Origin: Biscogniauxia marginata
Lineage: Eukaryota > Ascomycota > Sordariomycetes > Xylariales > Xylariaceae
DNA: 64,000 bases
Reading direction: 5' to 3'
Assembly (NCBI GenBank): GCA_022695795.1
Contig: MU404135.1
Span: 1 to 64,000, forward strand
The translations under genes and the position numbers were made by a program. The notes beneath the pieces are model-generated. The model was not told the origin of the DNA and made no database searches. It saw nothing but the letters and a program-made list of their open reading frames with translations. Of the stretch, positions 55,909 through 64,000 are shown in pieces (position 1 is the stretch's first letter; every line of letters starts with the position of its first letter).

Positions 55909-58353
55909 TTATGGCATTCGCCCCCGACCATACGTGTACTGTGACCATGTGGCATATCGTCCCGACCTCGCCCGAGACCTCCTCCGAAAGTTGAAATCCC
56001 TCCATCGCTTGAGGCTCATCCCTGTCCGTAACATCTCTCTTTCACCGAACTCCCCTCGTAGCAGGTGCAAAAGCCATCGTAGCCGGAGGTTCCTACCCGG
56101 TCGCCCCTCTGCGAGATCCCTAGTGACATTGTAGATGATAGCACGCATGACGTTAGGCGGCAGTGAGAGGTCGTAACTCTTTAGGTGCTTGACGGTCTCT
56201 GAAATCAATGCGAGAGCCTTTCTTCTCGTGAGCGTTGACGTCCGAGCTAGGGCCATAGCTGCCCTGGTAGTCTTTAAGACCTGTTTCAGGCTGAGCGTTG
56301 ATTTAAGAGTTGATCTGAGATTTGATTTGAGAATTGCCCTGAGAATTGATTTGGGGGTTGAATTGAGAGTTGATTTGAGATATCGCCTTGTCGCAGTGGC
56401 GTTTAACAGCGGCGTGACGGGTGTGTCCCAATTTCGCCTTCGACGAACGCCACGTTTCCCATGTGAAATGGGCACCACGTTCAACGTCTTTAAGAATTTC
56501 CGGGGGTTCAAACTACGAGCGTTGACAAGAGACTTCAAGGCTTCAGATGCGGAAGTGGATTTCCAAAACTGCTCAGGCCGCCTACCACTTTCGTCAAAGA
56601 GGCTGAAAATCTGAATGGCTACCGAAGGTATGCGCATGCCGATCGCCATGTTTGCTAGCGAGGTAATATCGCCTGTAACCGAGTTTCGGACTCCTTTCGC
56701 GAGCTGCAGCACGCCATACTCTCGGCCGAGTTGATGCAGGAACCTGAACATAGACTTCGCGTGACCGTATTGGCGAGTAATCCAGAACCCACGGCTCAAT
56801 CGATGAAACGACAGTAAATCGACAATACGGGGCCGATTGAAATGATTGTATAGATGTGTGATCTCTTGAGCGGCATCCCGACTGTTGAGCCGAGCAAGAA
56901 AGAGATGGCAGATTTCCGTCCTGGAAAGGCGCTCGGAGGCAGGGTTAGATTCTAGAAAACGACAGGCTTGAGCAAGCTCCTTATTACGGCCCGGCAGTCT
57001 CGCTAAAACATGTAACCAACTAAGACGACTCCAGGCAAAGTTGATCTCCCTGGCTCCAGCATAGAGCGACAGCCGGCGGGTGACAGCGTCCAAGATATCG
57101 CGGCGGCGGTCAAATTCTAATCTCTCCAGAATCATAGCTATCTTAGCAGCTTGTCGGGGCAATGATGCACGTTTCTTTGCTCGACCCAAGCCTATGATCT
57201 GAGTAATTAAGTTTGCTACAATGCCGGGAGACATTTTGTCTAACTCGCCAGCAGGGATGCAATCCAGGACTTTGGTGAAGATGCGAATGTTGTTCAGTCG
57301 TAGCTCCGATGTATGTTGAAGCATGTCGCTCCAGACAGCATGGTCGAACTGCGCAGGGCCTTGCCGTTCCTGACCACAGATGCCTTCGATCGTCGCGTTA
57401 TATATATGGATTTTGACATTTTCAAGTGTCAAGGGCCGACTAGTAACTGGGTTTTCCGCATCGAGTCCTTTCATGATGCCCCTTAAGACGAGGCGAATAG
57501 CCTCACCGTTAAATAAGCCGTCCCGCAATCCGTTTCTCCAGCTACTGCAAAAATTTGCTAGGTTTGGCATTGAGACAACCGTTGCCAAGGGCGTTTGTAA
57601 GTCGCTGAGGAGAAGATTCAAGCCAACATTGACAACATCTGACGGAGTGCTCTGAGCATCCCACACAGGTATTGGCAGCGCCTGGTATTCAGCTACCCCA
57701 CTCAAGACAGCGTCTTGAGATAATATCTCGCCATTGGAGCTCTGTGTGTCGCTGGAGCTGGCGTGCGTACTCGAGCCGGAGAATAGAGCCTGCCCTAGGT
57801 TCTCCCAGAGGGTGTTGGGCTTCAACTCTTGCGTGGGTTTTCCATGATGTTGCAATATGGAGTTGGGCGAAATTGGCGGTTTCCATTGCCATTGCGTCAG
57901 ATCGACGAGACTCGCAAAGTCCCACAACGGCGCGGCAGAATGCGAGGGCCCAAAGTTGAGCTCCCCCATGTGCCTCTTCCCGAGTCGCCTCCTATTCTCC
58001 ATAGGCCCGGGAACAGAGGAGCCATTGCGGGCGCCGTTTCGTAAGGTGGCACAGTAGTGGTCGAGTGCCAGGAAGCTGTCGGGAACCCAAATGCTATCAT
58101 GTTGTGGCCGCAAGCGGTGCCGAACGGCTCGACAGCATTGCGAACTCGACGGAAGGGTCATGGATCGTGATCGTGGAGAGAGGGGACCAAGCGTGCTCTC
58201 TTTTCGTTTACAATTAAATGGTCGGGTTGAAGGGGGCCATCTAAGTGCGGTGAAGAACGGAAGCCCAACATGAATTGAGCACCAAGGCTTGCTCAATCCG
58301 AACTTCAAGAGGTCAATATCGGTATGAAGCCTGAGGAGATAAACTGCGCTCAC
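55909..58353 (-). CDS. Large very basic helical protein, probably mitochondrial, family unknown
   Basis: A single exon of 814 codons. The in-frame ATG at codon 65 (58161) begins MTLPSSSQCCRAVRHRLRP, which looks like a mitochondrial presequence and may be the true start. The protein is alpha-helical and rich in Arg and Lys, with segments such as LITQIIGLGRAKKRASLPRQ and AAKIAMILERLEFDRRRDIL spaced like solenoid helices; fungal mitochondrial RNA-processing and translation factors have this look, but I see no clear pentatricopeptide consensus. A tandem tetrapeptide repeat lies near residues 660-690 and the C-terminus is extremely basic (NFRRRSRARSGRYATWSQYT). It is divergent from uroporphyrinogen decarboxylase with about 400 bases between starts. 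Function is not assigned. Confidence 0.72.
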   Translation of the reverse strand: MSAVYLLRLHTDIDLLKFGLSKPWCSIHVGLPFFTALRWPPSTRPFNCKRKESTLGPLSPRSRSMTLPSSSQCCRAVRHRLRPQHDSIWVPDSFLALDHYCATLRNGARNGSSVPGPMENRRRLGKRHMGELNFGPSHSAAPLWDFASLVDLTQWQWKPPISPNSILQHHGKPTQELKPNTLWENLGQALFSGSSTHASSSDTQSSNGEILSQDAVLSGVAEYQALPIPVWDAQSTPSDVVNVGLNLLLSDLQTPLATVVSMPNLANFCSSWRNGLRDGLFNGEAIRLVLRGIMKGLDAENPVTSRPLTLENVKIHIYNATIEGICGQERQGPAQFDHAVWSDMLQHTSELRLNNIRIFTKVLDCIPAGELDKMSPGIVANLITQIIGLGRAKKRASLPRQAAKIAMILERLEFDRRRDILDAVTRRLSLYAGAREINFAWSRLSWLHVLARLPGRNKELAQACRFLESNPASERLSRTEICHLFLARLNSRDAAQEITHLYNHFNRPRIVDLLSFHRLSRGFWITRQYGHAKSMFRFLHQLGREYGVLQLAKGVRNSVTGDITSLANMAIGMRIPSVAIQIFSLFDESGRRPEQFWKSTSASEALKSLVNARSLNPRKFLKTLNVVPISHGKRGVRRRRNWDTPVTPLLNATATRRYLKSTLNSTPKSILRAILKSNLRSTLKSTLSLKQVLKTTRAAMALARTSTLTRRKALALISETVKHLKSYDLSLPPNVMRAIIYNVTRDLAEGRPGRNLRLRWLLHLLRGEFGEREMLRTGMSLKRWRDFNFRRRSRARSGRYATWSQYTYGRGRMP
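56298..56381 (-). repeat. Seven tandem 12-bp units in coding sequence
   Basis: Seven units related to TTGATTTGAGAG (plus strand), all in frame, encode a tetrapeptide series on the minus strand: LKST, LNST, PKSI, LRAI, LKSN, LRST, LKST. Each adds two or more positive or polar residues per Leu, extending a basic helix. Confidence 0.92.
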
Positions 58354-58760
58354 CTACGCAAACTGCCCGCCGGAGCTTTCCAACAGTTCAAAAGATTGTG
58401 GCTAGTGTGTGGGGAAATTCCGGTGGACCAATTAGGTAGCTTCATGGTTAGACGTCTTAGGTATTGGTGTGGCTTGAGCTCCAGCTCTTCTAGCGGACCC
58501 CCTGTATAATACGTCTTCCAAGACCTAGGGTAGGTACCTAACCAAGCGAACCTAGGTATCTACCACAGTGGCTATTGGGCCGTAGCGAATCCCAGTTGGG
58601 GCCTTTACTAGGGTTCATCCCACTGAACCCACCCCCTGGGCGATTCGATCTTCAGCGGGGTACTTTCCATTACTTGCTTCCTCGGAAACATGACGGCGGC
58701 CGTTGTCTCGTAGATCCTCCCATAAGCACCTAACTTAGAATCCTAATCCTGTCTCCCAAC
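58354..58760. promoter_or_regulatory. Shared promoter region of divergent genes
   Basis: About 400 bases separate the start of the basic-protein gene (minus) and HEM12 (plus). A CCAAT box lies at 58428-58432 and a reversed one (ATTGG) at 58574-58578. Copies of CCTAGGGTAGGTACC and CCTAGGTATC occur near 58526-58560. CCAAT-binding complexes regulate heme and respiratory genes in yeasts, so use of these boxes is plausible but unproven. Confidence 0.4.
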
Positions 58761-60059
58761 ATGTCCCACGAGTTCGAGCCACTGCAGAACGACCTGATCC
58801 TGCGCACCGCTTTGGGTAAGAGGACATGAAACAACCTCGGCTGCTATGAAAACCGGCGCTAAGCTTTTCCGCAGGTCAAGATGTAGAACGAGCTCCGATA
58901 TGGATCATGCGGCAAGGTGTGTCTACGTGCCAGATGCATCCCCCACCCCCCCTCCCAAAAACCTCAAATCGAAATTGCTAATCGGGCGTGCGTTTAGCTG
59001 GTCGATATCTGCCTGAATACCACGAGGCGAAGGGCACGCGCGACTTCTTCGAATGCTGCCGAGATCCCGAGGTCGCCTCGACCCTGACCCTGCAACCCAT
59101 CGAGCGATTCGCCGGCTTGCTAGATGCCTCGATCATCTTCTCCGACATCCTCGTCATACCCCAGGCCATGGGCATGGTGGTCGAGATGGTGGATAAGAAG
59201 GGTCCGCACTTTCCGAGCCCCTTGAAGTCTCCCGACGATGGCCAGTACTCCGAGGTCTTCGCCAAAGACGTGAACGTCGCTGCGGAGCTCGGTTACGTCT
59301 ACGACGCAGTGACACTGACGAGGAAGAAGTTGAAGGGCCGTGTGCCGCTAATTGGCTTCTGCGGCGCTCCGTGGACGCTGTTCTGCTACATGGTAGAAGG
59401 CGGTGGGACGAAACTTTTCATCGAGAGCAAGAAATGGATATACCGCTACCCCGACGAGACAAAAGCTCTGCTACAGAAGATCGCTGGGGTTTGCGTTGAA
59501 CATTTAGCATTGCAGGTCAAGGCTGGGGCTCAGGTAAGCAATGGCGCATATACGATTGACATAGATTGCGCCCAGGTTAACCAAAGCCGTCCAGATGGTG
59601 CAAGTATTCGATTCGTGGGCAGGGGAGCTGTCACCTGCAACTTTCAAGAAGTTCAGCGAGCCTTATCTGGCTTACATTTCAAAACATCTTCCGGTCAGGT
59701 TAAAGGAGCTTGGATTAGATCCGGTGCCCATGATAGTTTTCCCGAAAGGGGCTAATTACGCGCTGGACTCGGTTTGCAATCTGGGATACGATGTTGTGAG
59801 TCTAGATTGGCTTATTGATCCCGCCGAGGCTGTCAAGATTCGCGGGGACCGCAAAATTGTGCTTCAGGGAAATGCGGACCCTGGTATTCTATATGGCTCG
59901 AGGGCGTCCATATCAGAGACGGTGCAGGACATGGTTCAAGGCTTCGGGGGTGGTAAGAAGGGCTGGATCGCCAACCTCGGTCACGGCATCACACCGTTCG
60001 TAAAACCAGACGATCTGAAATTCTATCTAGAAGAGATCCAACGACTGACCAGTCGGTGA
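58761..60059 (+). CDS. HEM12: Uroporphyrinogen decarboxylase
   Basis: Four exons, 58761-58815, 58875-58916, 58998-59533 and 59595-60059, encode 365 residues, matching yeast Hem12 (about 362). The enzyme removes the four acetate carboxyls of uroporphyrinogen III to give coproporphyrinogen III in cytosolic heme synthesis. The first signature [16 protein letters not shown] is assembled from exons 2 and 3. Active-site positions are conserved: R31 and R35, D82 in [12 protein letters not shown] (human D86), Y163 in [10 protein letters not shown] (human Y164) and H341 in NLGHGITP (human H339). Other family blocks are [13 protein letters not shown] and [14 protein letters not shown]. Exon 2 is only 42 nt. 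No truncation. The start [15 protein letters not shown] is typical for fungal orthologues. Confidence 0.97.
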
Positions 60060-60215
60060 GAAACGCCTATATTCTATGAAGAGTCTGTAGAATTAAGAGC
60101 CCGTCCGACTTGTTGTTGGTCTGGGAAGCTCTAGTTTAGATCTATGCGACTCCTTTTTGCGAGCTATTAATACCACCCAATTTATGTGTAACTTATAAGG
60201 GGCGCATGTAATCAC

Positions 60216-61576
60216 TTACCAAAATATTTGCCAGCCTACTTTCCCACCCAGACTCTTACAGACCCGTTGGCTCGCGGGGTTATTAGGAGACACATCAGCC
60301 CAGCCGATTCCTTCATCCCCGTAGTCCTTCAAGTGGTCCCGCAGTAGCTTGACCGCCACCGCCTTCGCGAGCCCCCTTCCCCGATAGGGCTCCTCGCAGT
60401 GCAGACTGCTCAGCGAAGAGTCGGGTCCTAGAGGTTGCCGATCAACATCAACTCGCATCCTCCTCAACACCTATGTGGTTTCAATAACTGATCGATGAAA
60501 ACTCACCTAGGAAACCCCACGCGATCGGCGTCCCGTCGTCGAGGTAGATCGCCGTGCTCGGTAGCAGCTTGATCGTTCGCCTGTGGGTTAAAACAATAGG
60601 TGGATACATATCAGCAAAAAGCTTCGCGAACTTCTTCTTCCCTTTTAACCCCTATTCCCCTGACATCTCAAAATGAAATCGATAGGTTCAGATGGAAGAT
60701 CCAACCCCAAGGGGCCAGAAAATAATAACTCTTCGGCGAGAAAAGAAAAAGGGGGAAAGGGGGGAGAATGGGGGCATACTCTCTCCTCGGGATATGCGTC
60801 CTAGACAGCATAAACGCAATATCCTCCCTTCGGACTTTATCCCACCGCCATCCCACCCCTCCTCCTCTTCCCTTTAACCTCTCCTCGTTCACCACCGCCG
60901 CCGCCGCGTCCGGCAGATCCCGCTCCCGGAACAGCCACTTATCGTAGACCTCCTCGCGGTCCGCGAACGGGAACACGACCCCGCTGGTCCTGAGCCTGTC
61001 GCGCAGCAACGAGCTGAGCGTGCCCACGAGCACGGTATCATTACCGTCGTCATCGTCGTCGTCGTCGTTATTCCCGACTTCCCCCTCGGTCGTGTCGCGG
61101 AGGCGCTTGACCTCGCGCAGGAGGGCGAGGATCTGCGCCGTGGATTCCGCGTCCCTCTCGGCTTCTTCTTCCCCTTCCTTACCCTCCTCCTCCTCCTCCT
61201 CCTCCTCATTTTTCTCTCCTGTTGAGCAACGCTGCTGGTGGTGATAGTGCTCCAGCGACGAGTACAGCCAGACCTGGGTCTCGGGGCCGCGCGAGAGGTC
61301 CACGTAGGCGGCGGCGAAGTGGTCTTCTGAAACAACAGGAGCTGAAGAAGGAGGAGGAGAAGAAGAAGAAGAATGAGAGGGGGGAGGAGAAGAGAGGGAG
61401 GAAGGGGTGCTGCTGGTGGCGACTAGTACGCGCGCGTGCGGCGTGATGCCCCCCGGGAAGCGCGTGAACTGTAGGCGCCGCAGCAGCGGGAGCGAGCGCG
61501 GGAGCTGCGCGGCGAGGAGTCCCGAGAGGTAGGCGGGCGGGGAGGTGTAGACTTGTATTCTTACGTCTGGTGACAT
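60216..61576 (-). CDS. GNAT N-acetyltransferase (FR47-like)
   Basis: Exons 61576-60780, 60580-60507 and 60427-60216 join in phase to 360 residues. The last 70 residues are the acetyl-CoA-binding half of a GNAT fold: STAIYLDDGTPIAWGFLGPD as the beta4 region, then EEPYRGRGLAKAVAVKLL with the R-G-R-G-L-A pyrophosphate loop (R306-A311), and WADVSPNNPASQRVCKSLGG as the terminal motif. The N-terminal part is poorly conserved and carries low-complexity insertions: a Ser/Pro stretch (residues about 56-80), a Glu run of eight within an acidic block, and a run of seven Asp. The arrangement resembles fungal proteins related to glycine N-acyltransferase/FR47. Substrate is unknown. The final exon follows a CTCTAG acceptor; an ATAG 40 bases earlier breaks the frame. 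Confidence 0.86.
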
Positions 61577-62820
61577 TTCTATTATTTTATTTTTTAAATT
61601 CTTTTATTTTATAATTGTCTTCTCGTTACGGCAACTCTTAACTTGGGGAGTGGTTCAGATTAGTTTATTGGAAAATATTAAGTTATATCGAGTTAATCTC
61701 TCTCATCTGTTTTTTTGTTCTTAAAGGTAAGCTAACATACGAATCGGGCTACATATATACTGCCTAAGTATAGGCCCAGGATTCTACGGATTGGTTGGAG
61801 ATAGAAGTAAGTATATGAAAGGTTAGGCCGAGGGGGACTACTACCCATAACATGTATGCAATATAGAAAGACGAATAGAAAAACAGAGAGAAAGAAAGAG
61901 GTTGTTATAAACTTAGAGCTACTTCAGCTACATTTCCATATCATCGCTTTAGAATAGCCGACCCCCAACGCTACCCCAGATGTGACTCACGAGCATCAAC
62001 GTAGGAGCGGAAGCACATTCAGGTCCCGCCATCGGAGTTAACTCGACGATGAGCAAGCATTCCACTATCTTAACCTAAGCTTTTTTTTTTCCCTTTGCGA
62101 GGCACAGGATTTGACCCGCTGTTTGGTAAACCTATCATTATGAAACTTCGTTTCTCGGTTCCATGGATGCATACAAAGCTTGCATACCCCCAGAAAAAAG
62201 AAACCCGGTCTTATCGTAAAAGTCGTGTGGTATTTAATTTCGGTTGTCCTTCCTGCTTTCTTTCCCATGACCTCCTTTTTTTCTTCGTATTCTTTGCTTT
62301 CCAAACTGCGTAGGAACAGACATATAAGACCCTTGAAAAAAAAAAAAATCCGTCAACTCCTTGCTTCCTTTCCCTTGCTCTCTCTTTCTCTCACGGAGTC
62401 TGTTCCGAAGTGCCTTCCGTTGTATCTCAAAAAAGCGGACTGAATAATTATAAAAAGTGGAAAGCAATCCGAAAAAAAAAAGTCCGAAAAGCCATAACCC
62501 TCATCGTCTGATCTGAACTAGGAAATCCGTCCATGATAATCAAGAATAGGGGGGAATGTGTAACGACGCTAAGAGGGTGAGTCGAAGAAAGAGAAAAAAC
62601 ACTGGCGTCCATTCCATCGATGATTTGATCTTTCCCCATTTCCTTGCATCACTCTTCCTATTCGTTCTTTTTCTCCGTTTCCTTTTTAAAGAAAAATTTC
62701 TTTGCTCTGCCCTGTGGACAGACGATCCACCGTAGGCTCTCTAGCTATTTTTTTCTTCTTTTTCTTTCTTTCGTGACTCCAGGGTATCAGCAAACAGATT
62801 GGCTAGAAATATCGGCTCCT
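61577..62820. other. Intergenic, no gene seen
   Basis: Acetyltransferase promoter at the left and the 3' flank of the GRGG-repeat gene at the right. Contains T and A runs (62081-62090, 62336-62348) and short frames dominated by Lys or Ser/Phe. Nothing supportable. Confidence 0.55.
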
Positions 62821-63385
62821 CTACGCCTTCTTGAAGAATCCTTTGGCTTTGGCAGCTAGGCCACCGGCGCCGTTGGGTTTGGCCCCATCATCACTGCTGC
62901 TGGAGTAGTTGATTGAGGGCGTGTCGTCGTCGAGGCCGTTCTTGGCGATATTGGCGGCCCCCCCGCGGCCAAAGTGGGTTGCGCCTTGGCTAGGCCGTCG
63001 CGCGATACTAGAGTGGCGTGTTAGTCAACGGGTTCCCTTGATCGTGTGGTCTCCCTCTTTTCTTTCCACTTTATTTCTGTAAACCATGGATATTTGTGCG
63101 CAGTTCCTCGTCAAGGAAATAGCAAGGTGAATCGCATAGAAAAAAAGGGGGAGAGCCTAGAAAGCCAAAGACAGTTGTGACTTACGGTCCGACGTCCTGA
63201 CGAGCCCGCGTCTGGATAGGGTCGACATTATGTGCCATGTTTCCCGAACCGCCTCGACCAGTCGTCACAACGGACGTCTTTAACGTCGGGGTTTCAAGGT
63301 CTGATGGCTTGATCTTGGGGGATTTGGCCGCATCTGCGATGTTGCCGGCGCCGCCTCGGCCCGTGGAAGTCATGTATCCGGTCAT
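62821..63385 (-). CDS. Small GRGG-repeat protein (DUF3602-like)
   Basis: Exons 63385-63186 and 63007-62821, phase 2, encode 128 residues. The intron has GTAAGT, a TTGACTAAC branch site and CTCTAG. Three glycine-rich repeats define it: STGRGGAGNIADA, TTGRGGSGNMAHN and HFGRGGAANIAKN, the pattern of the fungal DUF3602 family. The C-terminus is Ala/Lys-rich (GGLAAKAKGFFKKA). No signal peptide or membrane helix, so cytosolic; family members are often stress-associated but the biochemical role is unknown. The start at 63385 has a good context (CACAATGA); a second ATG four codons on is possible. The 34 codons upstream of it in the same frame lack family character. Confidence 0.88.
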
Positions 63386-64000
63386 TGTGATATAAGTGAT
63401 GTTGTTGAAGCTGGTTGTCGTACGGAGTTTACGAAAGGTAGGTAGGCAGGGAGGGATATGCGTATATGTATTATTTGGGTGAGCCAAATCGACGTTTCCG
63501 TCCGAGACAAAGACTTCAATGGGAGCTCTTTTATGAATGTTGTAGAGTGTGCGTAGTTGGTAGTGAATGCTAGGTGGTAGTGCCTAGGAATGTATCCGAT
63601 GCCACAACGACAACAATAATAACAACTAGATACTACACAGGCTAGGTAGTCTGGAGAACTTCGAGAACTACAGTAAAGAGGATAAAAGGCAAGGTAGAGG
63701 TAGGCTGGTATCTCAACAAAAGGCAAAGGGGCACCACGTTAAATAAAACAGAGACGGCCACAAACCTGGCATCGGTTGACTAATGAGTTACCTCATGAAT
63801 ACTTCTCGGTATTCCATCGCATCACGACATCGCGGCTGTTGCGTTGCTTGCTGCGGTACAACATACATACAGATACCTTTTTTTCTTCTTTCTTTCCTTT
63901 TCCAAATTTGATCTGCTCATATGACCACAAGGAACAAGGCTAAAGCAATTTTCCCCCCTTCTTTGCCCCTCCGCCTAGAAGGAAGGAATTTTTTATTGCA
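63386..64000. other. Upstream flank of the GRGG-repeat gene
   Basis: Contains GGTAGGTAGGCAGG near 63436 and CTAGGTAG near 63645, a CT-rich tract near 63880-63900, and no gene. Any gene beyond the right edge is not visible. Confidence 0.5.

Noticed and set aside
62065..62859. Several Lys-rich or Phe/Ser-rich frames
   Set aside because: They arise from A/T-rich and CT-rich tracts in the 3' flank of the GRGG-repeat gene.

Overview
The window is nuclear DNA of a filamentous ascomycete (Pezizomycotina, most likely a Sordariomycete). The evidence is short GT...AG introns of about 50-210 nt with CTAAC/CTAAT-type branch sites, a leashin-type Woronin-body tether (an organelle of Pezizomycotina only), a Zn2Cys6 regulator, GPI-anchored Ser/Thr-rich wall proteins and long AT-richer intergenic stretches. 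I see no viral, bacterial or transposase sequence, no convincing tRNA or rRNA gene and no CRISPR array.

Layout. 1-6.3 kb is gene-poor, with two weak small-gene candidates (one two-exon, one possibly secreted). 6.3-12.7 kb holds three minus-strand genes: a GPI-anchored wall protein, a protein with ten consecutive heptads, and a secreted GH16 beta-glucanase. 15.4-17.7 kb holds a small gene broken by one in-frame stop and a seven-exon, seven-helix membrane protein. 19.8-21.2 kb is a Lag1-type ceramide synthase. 23-26.5 kb holds a MYND zinc-finger protein and a GT34 (Mnn10/Mnn11-type) mannosyltransferase. 29.6-47.0 kb is the dominant feature: one gene for about 5,798 residues with a single 57-nt intron, matching fungal 'involucrin repeat'/leashin proteins. 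50.1-54.6 kb has a four-helix membrane protein convergent with a four-exon Zn2Cys6 transcription factor. 55.9-63.4 kb holds a very basic protein of unknown family, divergent from uroporphyrinogen decarboxylase, then a GNAT acetyltransferase and a small GRGG-repeat (DUF3602-like) protein.

The genes do not form an operon-like or secondary-metabolite cluster. They are housekeeping, wall and membrane functions: N-glycan mannose elongation, glucan hydrolysis, GPI wall protein, sphingolipid synthesis, heme synthesis and septal-pore organelle tethering. Exon joins given here were worked out by hand from splice consensus and phase; all joins stated as firm keep frame. No transcript or homology search was available, so family names rest on recognised motifs.
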